The translations under genes and the position numbers were made by a program. Below the pieces are notes generated by a model. It did not search any database. It was not told the origin of the DNA and saw nothing but the letters and a program-made list of their open reading frames with translations. From Plazaster borealis (taxonomy: Eukaryota; Echinodermata; Asteroidea; Forcipulatida; Labidiasteridae): a stretch of DNA of 64,000 bases. The stretch's first letter is position 1, and the number at the start of each line of letters is the position of its first letter. The stretch lies in the NCBI GenBank assembly GCA_021014325.1, contig CM037472.1, positions 28,482,234-28,546,233 of the forward strand. The letters run 5' to 3'. Below are positions 45,920 through 58,265 of this stretch, piece by piece.

Positions 45920-46076
45920 GGCTGTTAACCATCACCGCATCACTTATAGAATGCTCATGATACTATCATGTCATCATGATAGAGTATCCACTCTTATAAG
46001 CAAGGCGGATTTAGAAGGGGTTGTTAAGAACGGTATCATGAACGTTCTATAAGTGGTAGGGTGATGCTTGACAGCC
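45920..46076. repeat. Foldback with 45-nt arms
   Basis: GGCTGTTAACCATCACCGC... pairs imperfectly with ...GGGTGATGCTTGACAGCC, and ACTTATAGAATG with the opposite CGTTCTATAAGT. A shorter hairpin (ACTATCATG/CATGATAG) lies near the centre. Probably a MITE. Confidence 0.8.
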
Positions 46077-46464
46077 TTGCTTATAAGTGACAGTGGCTAG
46101 GCGAATCGGATTCAAAGTTTTACTCAAACGATTGGAATCTTCTTGAAATCCTTATTATTACATTAAACATTGTCATGGCAACTAAGTTTTGTAAAAAAAA
46201 TCTATAGAAAAATTCTACTGATAGGAAAAAAAAAGACTTAAAATGTTGTTAATAAGTTCTGAATGTCAACTTTCTCCAGAGGTCAGAGATGGTTTGTTTT
46301 GGCTCCGTGAGGGCCCAGCTAGTACCGGAGGAGGTAAATTGTTGTTATCCAAAAGAAATTTGGAGGAAAGGTGTCAACATTTTACAAAAACATAAGAAAT
46401 ACGGCAGACTGGGTAGGTTGATTATAACCGCCGTATGTAATGGGACTTACTATTTCTGGTGTTT

Positions 46465-46590
46465 GATTGATTGATTGATTGACTAATTGATTGATTGGTT
46501 GATCGACGGATCGATCAATTGACTGATTGGTTGATTGACTGACTGATGGATTGACTGATTGATCGATCAATTGATTGAGAGATTAATTGA
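46465..46590. repeat. Imperfect TTGA tetranucleotide repeat
   Basis: About 30 units of TTGA with substitutions such as TCGA and CTGA. Explains the minus-strand open frame made of Asn/Gln/Ser words. Confidence 0.9.
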
Positions 46591-48197
46591 TTGACTTTTT
46601 AAAGCAAATACTTTATTCACTCACAAAATATACTGAATTTACATAAAACAAAGAAACTTAAAAATTACATTTATTGATCAATTTATTAAACCTAATAGTA
46701 GTTGAGAATATCTTTTACAAAATTTGTCTGGACCTTCTGGAAGCATACCTGTATACAAATTTGATACATGTAGTTTCATCACTTAATGCAGTGTTCATTA
46801 TATTCTACAATCGCTTTTGCTATCAATAATATCCCACCTCGTGTTAATCAGTACGTATTTTGGGTTACAGTTTTTACCAGGGTTGTTTACAAATGTGGAT
46901 GTGATCAAGGCTTAGTGATGATATAGACGCCCCGCACTGAACCATCTAGATATTTTGCCATGCAATCCCTTTCATGTCTTCATTACGATGTCATTAATTT
47001 GATGACAAGTGGAAAGCAACTTAAGTTACACCGTGCCAGGGAGAGAAAGGAAAAAATAAAAAACCTCCCGGGATATGATTGCAGTATGCAGGATGTTAAC
47101 ATGACACCTGTCGTTTATCTCTCATATTCAGCATCCATTGTCAACCAGTCATTTTACACCGAAAAGAGAGGGAAGCTTTTCCGATAGAGAAATGGAGACT
47201 CGGTCAATAGACCACGGAAATAGTTTTTAAATGATCACAACTTGTTTTGCCAGATGTGATAAATATTGATCTGTTTCGACTTCCTCAATTATCTGCCAAA
47301 CGTTTTGCGTAATTGGCGTTGAAATTGATGTTTAGCCTTTATATAATTTCTTAGTATTGATACATACAAGTAGTTTGCAAATAATTGATTTGTTTTGTTT
47401 GTATAATTTATTTTTGAACATTTAACTAATTTTTGTTCACCTTTTCGTGAAACATTGATGAAGCAAGTGTTGGGATTTAGAGTTAGTTTGCTGAGGGGAA
47501 CTTCTTTTAGGGGTAGAATCAAAAGTTCATACACGGTCCTTGAAGGGAATAGTATGTTATATAACAAATGAAGGTTTGGGTGTTTTGTGTTTCAACAATG
47601 AGCAAGAACTATAGGTGCTAGTTTTCTGTCAACATCTGATTTTGTTTTAAGAAGTCTTCTTCGGAACGCTTTTTTTATTGTTTAATTTTTCAGTGAAAAT
47701 CAAACAAAGCATTGTGCATACAATTACTAATCGCTGCTATAATTCTTTATGTGATGTAATGAATGGAAGTTGTGGGTGTTAAGATTTAACATGAAAACCA
47801 GGTACGTCCACCCCCAAGATTGGGATTCGAGTAGAAGAAGTGCTTTTTCATAATTGAACTTTTTGTGTAGAGATGGCTTGTGGGACAGAATCCCTTTTTT
47901 TTTAAAAATAGGCCTAAAATATTACTAGGCTGCATTAGATTGTCACTGTCGTAGTGTTTACTCTTCCGTCGCTTGCTATTATAAAAACTATGTTTCTAAG
48001 AAGTATGGTGTCGTCTTACTATTCATGCAGCTGTAAATGTTAGTGGTGTCATTTTTAGAGTTAAGCCCAATAGGCCTAAAATGCTTACTTAGTTAGTACA
48101 AATTGGTGTCGATAGTTTCAGCTTCACGCCCATACAGTGTGGTCCAAACACTTATTATGTTTATGTTTTCTCTAGATTGGCATCTTTAATATTTGCC

Positions 48198-48203
48198 AAT
48201 AAA
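48198..48203 (+). promoter_or_regulatory. Candidate poly(A) signal of YLPM1
   Basis: AATAAA in TTTGCCAATAAAATTCGG, about 3.4 kb after the stop codon and just before a CG-rich stretch that may start another transcript. Confidence 0.3.
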
Positions 48204-48269
48204 ATTCGGATATTGTAAAAACATGATATTTACTTTCATTGTGTGTTATCAAATAATTGAATAGCTGTG

Positions 48270-48336
48270 CCTTAAGTGCAGTGGAGCGGGCGCCATCTTC
48301 GTTATGTCCTCCAAGCAGTTCGGACTCGCTACAAAG
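48270..48336 (+). promoter_or_regulatory. Candidate transcription start and short first exon
   Basis: GGAGCGGGCGCCATCTTCG contains GCCATCTT, the reverse of the AAGATGGC (YY1-type) word common at animal promoters. It is followed by ATG TCC TCC AAG... (MSSKQFGLATK, 48304-48336) and a GTACGA donor. No continuing exon was recognised, so the gene may be non-coding or spurious. Confidence 0.25.
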
Positions 48337-50334
48337 GTACGATATGGTTGGACTTCATTCTTGGTAAGGAATTTTTTGTTTTACTCCATTATATCAATGT
48401 TTTCCTGCTGTATTTCAATGTTGATTTTTCTATAGATTTAACTTTTAATTTGGTAATTCAAATATTTAGGTTATGCTTTTTATTAAGAGGCTGGTTTTAA
48501 AGTTGTTTTTCTAAAAATGTCAAAAAGGTTGGTGGAAAAGTTTACTTTATTTACTGATCGGATTGCCGTTTTAGAGTTTGTCCCGCGCCGCACCGTACTC
48601 TGCCGGCTGGCTGCCGCTGTTGCTTCAGTCGCTGAATCGAGAGGCTGGTGCACGTCCGCATCCATATATTGTTTAAAATATACACAAGACACCAACGGGC
48701 AGCTGAGTCGACTCAAGTTGTGAAAAACAAATAAGAGCATTTTTAGTGGAGTTTATTCCAATGTAGCGCACCTGCTGACAGATTTACGACCCGTCGAAGC
48801 GGCGGCACCGGGAACGTTTGCAGCTCGTTAGCCCCGCGCAGTCTTAACATGGCTGCAAAACAAAATGTGCCTAGAAGTGGTCGTTACTTGGCGCCTAAAA
48901 TAAAACATTTCGAAATTGTAGTCTGCATCGTAGTATCGTCGTGGCGAATCGATACTATACTCCAAAAAATATTGTACAATATTATTTTATAAACATTATT
49001 TTACTAAAGCCGTTGGGGATGGTGGCATGATTTTTTGTTTTTAAATAGTGTGTTCTGTTAATGTGCAAGCCTTAAACCTTAGATGCTGTATTTGGAAATT
49101 GACCAAGCTACATCCAAAAATAGCTGTCGATAACGAACCGATTTGTAATGTATATAGAGGAAGGAAATGTATCTCGGGCCGTTATCGCTCGCTTGCAGAT
49201 AAAACGACCGTATCAGTTTACATCTTGCAAAGCGCGATTCTGTTGAAGTCATAACAACGGCATGTTTAATTTTAAATGCTTACATTAAATATATATATAT
49301 AAATATATAATCCTAAATAACCTTCTATAAACACACGTCATCGCAATATTTCATTACACGGATACATCATGCAGCACTTTGGGAAGGGTTGTTACCACCG
49401 GCGGCGACTGGGGCGAGTTCCACGTTAGCAGCCACACACGACTCCATAACACCGAGGCGCAAAACGTAAACGTTTTTCACTCCACCCGAGACACAACATC
49501 TTAAGAGTGGAGGTGTCCACGATGCAAGCCATCCGGAATTAAATAGACGGACCACCCTGATATGTTTATAATAGGACTACAGGTAATAATCGCCAAGACA
49601 TTCGAAAGGGAATGATAACTGAAGAGCCACACACGCACTCGCAGAGTATACGGGCTTTATAACGAGAGGGTAATAATGGGCGACCTGGTAGGATTTATCT
49701 ACCTACTGATTGACGCTCTCAAGTACTACGGCTTGCAGAGCTTGCGGGCTCAACTCTTAAAAACGAAAAAAAGAAACTGACGCCTATAAAAGTTGCCTTT
49801 CTCCCCTTATTGATTAATTGCATTGTTATTTTCTAATAGCCGTTGTTTTTATGTCTTGCCAATAAATATGTCAAATCGTAATTTATTTAGAGTGGAAGAT
49901 GGTATGCTTGTTGTATAAAACAAGTATTTCGTGCACCATGAAAAATAGTAGTGGTGCGCCAACTGTGTGCTCGATCGTCATCAGACGAAATGCAAATCTG
50001 AAATGTTGCGAGGTGTTTCAAAATGTGTTTCTAAAAGACATTACCTGTTCTTGCTCCCCATAAACCTTGGAGAATATATCTAGTTAACACATTTGTCTGT
50101 TTTTTCCGTATACTATTGCTACAGATCTGTTAATTTCACGCGTTAATCACTTAATTAAATAAATTCATTCAACCAAACGTAGGGAATTATATTGTTGTAG
50201 ATATACCATAGGCTACTGGTAACAATTGCATCGGGAATAAAGATTTCTTTGTTAATTCTTCTAACCGATGCGTGATCACTGTATGGCATAATGATAGGCC
50301 CATAGGCCTATACTCCGAGTACTTGGGTGGAGTG

Positions 50335-50460
50335 GGGGATTCCACAGCCTAATCGATGGGATTCGAACCCGCGACCCTCACTGTGTAGACCTTGCCACCC
50401 CCCCCCCCCGCAGTACACGGAAAGCACTGATTGCACAGTGCTTACCATACATCAATTTGA
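50335..50460 (-). mobile_element. SINE fragment, minus orientation
   Basis: The minus strand reads GTCGCGGGTTCGAATCCCAT (B box). The tail GTACACGGAAAGCACTGATTG is shared in part with the SINE at 6.1 kb. Interrupted by a C run. Confidence 0.5.
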
Positions 50461-50907
50461 GGTTAAAAAAACAACATAATATTGTTTCTTGTGTGCCGTC
50501 AGAATAAAGGACTCAAAGTTTTGTAAAAATTATGATGGAACTTTTCGCGTTATACCTTTAGTCCAAGTACCACCTAGGTACTGCGCCATGACCATTAAGC
50601 TCCCTTTTCACTTTGACTTCTTCACGTCGAGAATTCAGACCGAAACGTCGCGGAAAAATAGACACAATAACTTTTGCCGTTCAACGATATTTAATCGTTG
50701 ATGACAGATTGACAGTTTAAAAAAAATGTTGGAGAAACTTAATGTTTATTGAATCGTTCATTAATTATTCCCGATACTTGTCAGAAGGCATACACAAAAT
50801 ATCTAACCGTGTTTTTGTTTGTTTTTATCCTGCTAGAAAAGCGCCGGTATTGAATTTCCCCGTATTTACCAAATTCACCTGACGTCATCGTCAGAATAAT
50901 CTTGCGT

Positions 50908-51022
50908 CATTTTGGGAGTCAATTTCATTGTGTGTTGTATGTAGTGTGCAGTTAATAGTAACGCAGCGTTTACACGCTCACCATAATTATGTAGGCCTAC
51001 GTGCAAATTGACTCCCAAAATG
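50908..51022. repeat. Perfect 18-bp inverted repeat
   Basis: CATTTTGGGAGTCAATTT (50908-50925) and AAATTGACTCCCAAAATG (51005-51022) enclose 79 bases. Confidence 0.85.
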
Positions 51023-51654
51023 GCGAGCGTTGGTGCAAGGAATTAATATACAGTACAGTACTAGTTGGCAAATCTTTTGATTATTATAGGCATGTATCTC
51101 TTTGAATTATAAGAGTGAGCGATTAAACATACATTTCCCCGAACATCGGAGCTAGCTGTAAAGGCACAAGAGCGAAGAAGGAAATGTTTCAACCAAGCAG
51201 AGTGTCACGTGACTAGTTCTGACGTTCCCTTCCTATATTAGACGGACTAGTGTGAATTGGGTCTCGGTAAAAAGTAAACAAATCTCTGTAGCTCTACATC
51301 AGCTCTACATCGAGAGTCCTCGTTCGAGTACTTCCATGCTGGGCCGGAGTATCGGACCGTGAGCCGGTTGATAAAGCAAAACCTACCGCTCCGACGGCAC
51401 GTGCGATGCATCGCCATTTCACGACCACCTTTGGGGCCTAATTGTATATTTTGTAACGTTGGATGGTGCCATTTGGGTTACATATTTATTTATTTGTTCA
51501 CTTCATATACACTGGAGTGGACTCCGTGACACTGTGTTGACCTTGGTGAAGACATGTGGGGACCAGAGAAGCCGATACTTGATATAGCGTAACAAGTCTG
51601 GCCCACTTAAAAACTGATTGGTCACCCCCAATCGATATATAACATGGCCTCTCA

Positions 51655-51690
51655 TTTTGGTGGGTTCCGGTTTGAATCCCACTTCAGACT
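51655..51690 (+). mobile_element. Short SINE B-box fragment
   Basis: GGTTCCGGTTTGAATCCCAC only; no A box nearby. Confidence 0.3.
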
Positions 51691-51935
51691 CGAGCTTAAC
51701 ATTTCAGAGCGTTTCTCTTGACATTGCCAATATTGTAATGGTTTCTCTTATAAAGTCTATTCATACAATTTAAAAACAAAATAGATTTGCTTTTTTGTTG
51801 TCTGTTCCTTTTGGTCCATCACTGAGCTAAACTTGTGTGATTCGCCTTTGTGGATTCAGTGGTTTACTAATAGAAAGTTATACAGATGGAGCTTTTAAAA
51901 AATAATTGTTCCACTTCAGAGCACAGAGACAAGGG

Positions 51936-52075
51936 GCTTTTTCCAAACTCGGGCTCCGGCTCAGGCTCCGGGCTCCATTTGGTGTTGCAAACACGATGCA
52001 AAATATACACTTCTCCAAAATTGATGAATTAAGGAGCCGGAGCCCAAGCCGAAGCTTGGAAAAGACCCAGGATGT
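51936..52075. mobile_element. GCTCCGGCTC palindromic element
   Basis: TTTTTCCAAACTCGGGCTCC at the left folds on GGAGCCCAAGCCGAAGCTTG and the AAAAGA that follows at the right. A half copy follows at about 52155-52200 and a related copy at 58295-58440. Non-coding; the open frames here come from its repeats. Confidence 0.65.
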
Positions 52076-54723
52076 TCCCACCGGCACAGTTGTAATAAAT
52101 TCGCGTGGAGATTATTTTAGGACAAGCCAAATTGGCTGTAGATTTTTACGTTTTTAAGCCAAAGCCGGAGCCCAAACCGAGGTTTGGAAAAGGCTCCAGG
52201 TGTGCCCGCAATATTATTATGTACAGTGGTCAGAAAGTCGTGTGGAGATTTAGGGCAAGCCAATTATGCTGTAGATTCATATTCTTACGTTTTTAGAGCC
52301 ATAAACAGTACTGAGCTATATTTAATCTCAAATTTGAAAAAAAGAAAAACAAATTTCTTTAAATCTCTTGACCTGTAGCTTCGTATTTTGAGCTTCGTTC
52401 CCTTTTTGTATTTTTTTTACTTCGTTATAGTAACATCATCAGTGGTTGATTAAATTCGAATCGAATACTCTCGGCGCTGTCTTTGAAATTCTTGCCAAGG
52501 TTCTGGGGTTGCAATTAAGTGCGAGAAGTGGAAGTTAAGAATCCAAAGTAAGTAAGCACACAGCCTCTTCGTATGTTGATATCTCAAGACCGAGCTTTGC
52601 TTTTAAAGTGGTCGGAATCAGTGGGTGACGGACCCACTAAGGGTCCCCCCGTCAAGAGAGCCAAAGCACGGTATCATCTGGCACTTGGAGGGTGGTACTC
52701 GGGACTGTGTAATATCAAAATATCGCCGCCGGCAAATCTGAAACAGTATCCCGAGCCAACTTCTTCTTTTCTTTTGAGGCGGCCCCCAAAACGGCATGAT
52801 GACAATATCGAAACATTGCTGTCTGTGCAAATAAACAATAGGGAATGTTTCAAGTCATGCCGGCCTGCTGGGGTGGTCTCTTAGGTTGTCGGACAGTTAA
52901 AAGCTCCGTACGTTGGCTATCATGTTAAAGGGGAATAACCATGTAAATATATAGGGGCCTTTCCATAGATAATTCCCCCAAATTAAATTTTCACAAATGT
53001 TAGGCTGTAATTTGATGCGACCCTTAAAGTTTTAGAGTATATTATACTTTATTTATTTATTTATTATTTAAATCCCAAAACAAAGAACCTTCACAGGCTA
53101 TATGTGGACTTGTTTGGGTTAAAAATGGTTGTTAACTTTTGCGTTTTTAATCTGCAACTCTCGGTTAAAATCATGCTGGTATCAACCATCTTGAAAGATA
53201 TTTCAGTATGAAATTGCGATACTTTTAAGAGAATAAGTGAATCCATGCACTCTTATTTAAATCGTACGGCATGATAACGCAAAAGGGGGGAATTAAATTA
53301 ATATCCTGCCGAAATGTAACACCGGTAATAAATGTTTTTTTTCTTTCTTCATTGTATAGTATTCTGCCATTATCAAACCTTTCATTGTAAAATATACCCG
53401 TTCTAGAGTGAATGCCTATTTTAAGAGCCGTTCTTCTTAGGGGGGTGCACCGTGCCAAATAAATCACCTTATCAACCATTGCTAAATCTTCAATACTCTA
53501 AAATACCCACAAATGTGTTATAGGCTCTCAGCCTCTTGAAATCAAATTTAAAAAACAATTTTTTGAACAGCGAAATTAATTTTTCTTTACAATTTGGGTG
53601 AGTTTTTTCAACTATCCCCAAAAGCTACGACCAAATCTTTGATTTTACAGAAAACGTTGTGGGTTTACAAATTGTTTACGAGGCTTGGTGCGTGATGTTC
53701 TCTTTATCGAAATGCAGCCTTCCGTCAATTTGAACTTGCATCTCCTTAAAGTATAGGCCATACCTTGTCTACTACAGCTCAGTGCCCCATCATCAGGTAC
53801 CGCCTACACTGGTAAAATAATTATTGACCGCTAGAATTTTATACCCGTATAGGGGTCCGTTCAGGTGGCGTAATTCTTTCATCATGGACCACTCCTTTGA
53901 AAATCTTACAGTTTGTTTGTTTTTTTCTTTTCAATAAATCAATCTTTGAAGAAGGGAAAAAGAAGAAGACAAATGTAAGTGGCATTGTCATCGCTTAATT
54001 GTTTGGTTGGGGACTGTTGTTTCACTGGTGGTCAATGAATCAATTTGGTTGGTTTAGACCACCTCCATGTTTTGACGGTCGGTTCCTGGGTTGATCATTA
54101 TTTCCACTGTTGTTTTGGCGCTCTTTTCATGATATCATTTCCAGAAGTATTTGAACGTCAATTTGTATCACGCTGTCTGATCCTCTCTACCATGCTGTTC
54201 AGAACTGTTATGGTATGCAAGGCCAGTAAGGTGTGCCGCTTTTCTTTCATTGTTGCATTCTTAGTCTACAATCTCAATTTTTAATACAGAGACCTTGCAG
54301 CAAAGTACTAAATGTTAAAACATTGTATTGAACGTTTTGCGAAAATGCGAGCATGCTTTTAACGACATATGTTTTCGTACACCGCGACAACGCGTTTGCT
54401 TGTTAACGGTTCTGTTTTCTTATAAATACACATTCACCGTTAATGTGGTGTTTTGATTATTATTTTGCTCACTATTTCATTCTCTGCTGGCAAACCAGAT
54501 AGCAGCAAAGGATCCGCAAGGATGGCACTTATTGTATATTGAGTAGAAACTTGAAAAGAAACTTATTTTTTTACTTTAAAAACCCCACTTCAACGGCAGA
54601 ATGTGAGTCAACTTGCTGTAGACCCTTTACATATGACGTCACAAGCCCAAACAGTCCCCTCACCGAGGTCAATGAAGAGCTATCATTGGCTGAAAGTCGT
54701 GCGAAGCGCGCACACGTGTACAC

Positions 54724-54777
54724 GTTCGACATCAAAGATGGCGGCCAATCGTTCGACATCAAAGATGGTGGCCAATG
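54724..54777. repeat. 27-bp tandem duplication with AAGATGGCGGCC
   Basis: Two adjacent units starting GTTCGACATCAAAGATGG (54724 and 54751) that differ at a few bases. The word resembles a YY1 site. TATGACGTCAC (CRE-like) lies 90 bases upstream. Confidence 0.75.
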
Positions 54778-55191
54778 CAAGGGGTTTATTTGATGGGCAT
54801 AGATACTCAAGCTAGCCTTAATCTAATAGTTGTCTGCAATGTATTGACTTACAACGTTTGCCTTAGCTGTCATCTTCAAGGGTAAATTAACGTAAATAAC
54901 GGCACTTTATTTATTTCACGGCATCCATTATTGTTGGATCTCCACGCCGCTATCTGACCGAGGACCAACCGGTTCGTGTATGCTGGCACGGGGTGGCTGT
55001 CTCCCCGTATGTTTAACTTGGGCATGAAACGATCTGCTTGAATGATGGTGATGTATTCGCACATTGTATACAAAGTCAGCCCACACAAGCCGTTCCAAAA
55101 ACCCAGAACATAAAAATGTATTTGAGGTTGGCAAAGCAGTGGTTAGTAACCTTACTTCAATATTCCCAAGGAAACACGTAGGCCTTTTCTT

Positions 55192-55560
55192 AAAGGCACT
55201 GTGCACGTTGGGTATTATTAGGCTACTCAAAATATATGCATAAAAACTGACTTGGTAACGAGCAACAGAGAGCTGTTGATAGTATAAAACATTGTGAGAA
55301 ACGACTCCTTCTGAAGTAACGTAGTTTTTGAGAAAGAGGTAAGTTCTCACTCAAATAATAAAAACTTCTTGCAAGAAGTTTTTATTCCTATCTAAAAGCA
55401 TACAAATTTGCACAACAAGGGTGTTTTTTCTTTCATCATTTTCTTTCAACTTCGATGACCAATTGAGCCCAAATTTTCACAGGCTTGTTATTTTATGCAT
55501 AATGTTGGGATACACCAAATGAGAACACTGGTCTTTGACAATTACCGAAGGTGTTCAGGT
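55192..55560. mobile_element. MITE, family A
   Basis: Starts AAAGGCACTGTGCACGTTGG and ends AATTACCGAAGGTGTTCAGG. A central perfect hairpin, AAAAACTTCTTGCAAGAAGTTTTT, is written here as two halves: AAAAACTTCTTG and CAAGAAGTTTTT. Confidence 0.8.
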
Positions 55561-56734
55561 TAAAGTAAAATTTGTATATACAAGAACGACCTATCCTCAG
55601 AAAATATGTTCTCCTGTTTAGAAAATGAACGTAACGATACCTGATGACAAAATTAAGAATATTTCCATAAAACATGGTACCATTGACGGCTGTTTTTCAG
55701 AAACGCGAGCGCCCATTATTGTGCAAAAATTTGAGCAGACAAGTTGTAGTTAAAGTGACACAAAAAAAGATGTTGTGAACCACACAAAAAAGTGAATAAA
55801 ATGGCGTGTACTTCTTCCTGTGGAGAGACACCTCTGTAACATCACTTCTGATAATAATTATTGTATATACGAGTATTAAGATATAAAAACTGATTAAATA
55901 CTGGTCTTAATTAGTGAATATTTGACCTGATATTTTTTAGGCCTATGGTAGCAGTGAAGGGAGCAATATGAATTTAACTTAAATCTTCTAATTATTGTCG
56001 TCATATTTATTGAGTGGATTTGTTTTTATCCAATGACAATATTATCAAATGTTTGTTTTAAGGTAAAATATCTCAGATGTTGCTTTAAAGATAAAAACTA
56101 TTCCACAAACCTATGATTTCATATCCTCCCTGTGTTTGCAATGTTTTTCACTGTGGCCTGTAATTGTTTCTTTTTCCCCCACACTCAAGCCCTGCCGAGG
56201 AACTCTTCAGTTTATCAAGCTTTCGGCAGACTGGAGCTGTCCGCAGACCAGACAACACAATTTTTTTTAAAGAATTGGCGCGCAAAGCAAACTATCGTGA
56301 CTAATTGGATACTCGAGACTAATAATTTTCCAAATGTTTGTAGCTTCGGTTGACATTAACGGCCTGAATGTTCGATGATAATTGTCAACCACCAAGGTCT
56401 CCCACCACAGAGGCCAAACATATCAAACAGACACGGCCATAATTTGGAGAGACTCGAACGGCTGAACGTACGCCACCGTGCTGGAAATGTAAACAGTTTG
56501 TGTTGTTAAACTGTTTTTATATTTATTACTTCGTATTTATAATGTAGCCAATAATGCCGCGATATCAAGCTGTGTTCAGTAAATAACTTAGGATGTTTAT
56601 TCAGTATTGGTCTGTTTATGATGACGTCAAGCACGTTGAGAAAACATTTATCACGGATGCTAAATGAATCATTTTCGATTTCATAACATAAATTTGCAAA
56701 CCCCTCTCTGTTCTGGTCATTATTTTCCCCTTGA

Positions 56735-56830
56735 TTCGGGTTCGAATCCCACAAGTGCTGACGTGTGCATTTGGTGATCAGTTGCTACCCTGATCGCCTT
56801 GCTAAGGTAATTAGTCCAACACATTTTACA
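56735..56830 (+). mobile_element. SINE fragment
   Basis: GATTCGGGTTCGAATCCCAC, then GTGCATTTGGTGATCAGTTG. The tRNA-like 5' part is missing. Confidence 0.45.
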
Positions 56831-57022
56831 ACCACTCAAATTGTCACGAGGAACTACATTATTCTGTTCAGGTTTTCGACAACAAAATATCGAATGCTGA
56901 ACCATAGGCCTAACTAAAAACTATGATGATCCTTGCTTCAGAACGTTGAATAACGATCTGCATATAACTTGAGCTTGGTTTTTAGGTATCGTTGTCGGTA
57001 TAGCAGAACAACGCAGGGACCA

Positions 57023-57206
57023 GGGCCCAAATGCATAAAGCATGTAAGCACAAAAACTTGCTAAGCACAGAAAACTCTTGCTTAAGAAAAATAGGTTACC
57101 ATCCAAAATACACCATTGCTTTGACTGGTACCGCACTCATTTCTTGCCTAGCAAAGAAATTTGCTGAGCAGAAATTTCTGCTAAACAACTTTATGAAATT
57201 GGGCCC
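57023..57206. mobile_element. MITE, family C, diverged
   Basis: Ends GGGCCCAAATGCATAAAGC and TTTATGAAATTGGGCCC, interior CTAAGCACAGAAAACTC. Confidence 0.7.
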
Positions 57207-57590
57207 AGTTTGGTTGGTAACTAGGGGCCGATTTTATTTAGCTGACAAGAGCACATTATTTACCAAGGAAAAAACAGGAAACGCCAACCAGAGTGCCATG
57301 TTGATGCATGTTATAGGCCTATACCTATAATGATTATACTCGCATGGTTCCCGTGTTCTGAAACAGTATTTTCTGTACATTGCTCTACGATTCAGCTTAG
57401 CATAAATCTTTTTGACCCCGGCAAATTCTTTGACTCGGTAGAAATAGACACTGACAATATATATACTTTCTCTCTATGTAGGCCTCCTACAAGTAAACCG
57501 TCGTGTTTTTATTATTTGTTTCAAGTCAATAAAAGCTCGTGTGAGGAAAAAAAACCCATTCCCAGTCCGCTTTCCTTCCAGTCAAAATCA

Positions 57591-57783
57591 GGGCCCAATT
57601 TCATAGAGCTGCTTAAGCAGAAAATATTGCTTAACAATTTTGTGCTAATCGGAAACAAGCAGGATACCAGACACAAATTGTACATGTGGCATGGTAGTTT
57701 GGCTGGGAACTTTATTCTGGTAACCATAATTTTGTTGTGCTTAGCTACTTTTTGTGCTTAAGCAGCTCTATGAAATTGGGCCC
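57591..57783. mobile_element. MITE, family C
   Basis: Ends GGGCCCAATTTCATAGAGC and GCTCTATGAAATTGGGCCC are perfect inverse copies. Strong similarity to 38239-38432 throughout. Confidence 0.85.
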
Positions 57784-57959
57784 AGATCGTTGCACCAGGA
57801 TCTGTGCTGGAAAGAAAATCTAGTCAGACGCTTGTCATTACCATCATTTGCGGCTTCGTCGTCATTAAGTAGTCAGGGAATCATACATACAAAATGGCCG
57901 CAGTGTTACACAGGATTTGACTAACATTGTATTATACAGGATTGGTAAGGATACAAAAT

Positions 57960-58265
57960 TTAATTAAATAATTATAAAGCTCGTACTAGAACTACTTTTT
58001 CTGTGAAATATTTCCCTCTGAAATAAAGTCATATTCGAGAAAACTGTATCTGAAAATCTTTAAAAAATTGCAACAGCAGATTTCGGTTGTTAAAACCAAA
58101 ATTAAGGATGTGTTTATACATGCTGAAAATTGTGCATGGTTTTTCACTATTTTCTCCTGACTCACGCAACGAATTAAGCCCAAATTTTCACAGGTTTTTT
58201 ATTTCGTGTATATGGTTGATCACACAAAACATGAACACTGTCGGTGACTGGTTTGTCAGCTCTCT
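57960..58265. mobile_element. MITE-like copy, family A relative
   Basis: AAGCCCAAATTTTCACAGG and TGGTTGATCACACAAAACAT match phrases of the family, but the ends are poorly preserved. Confidence 0.45.

Larger units (their letters stand above)
44837..48220 (+). other. Probable YLPM1 3' UTR and flank
   Basis: A donor-like CAG|GTAAAC at 44861 and an acceptor-like TTACAG ending at 45464 could delimit a 3' UTR intron. Downstream are a foldback (45920-46076) and a TTGA repeat (46465-46590). The end is set tentatively by AATAAA at 48198; earlier ATTAAA words near 46160 and 46685 could also serve. Confidence 0.35.

Noticed and set aside
52573..52884. 103-codon plus-strand open frame in a CG-richer patch
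   Set aside because: No recognisable family, no flanking splice sites that extend it, no partner exons.
56132..56353. Exon-like frame after a pyrimidine tract (LPRNSSVYQAFGRLELSAD)
   Set aside because: No family match and no neighbouring exon in phase; chance acceptor-like sequence.
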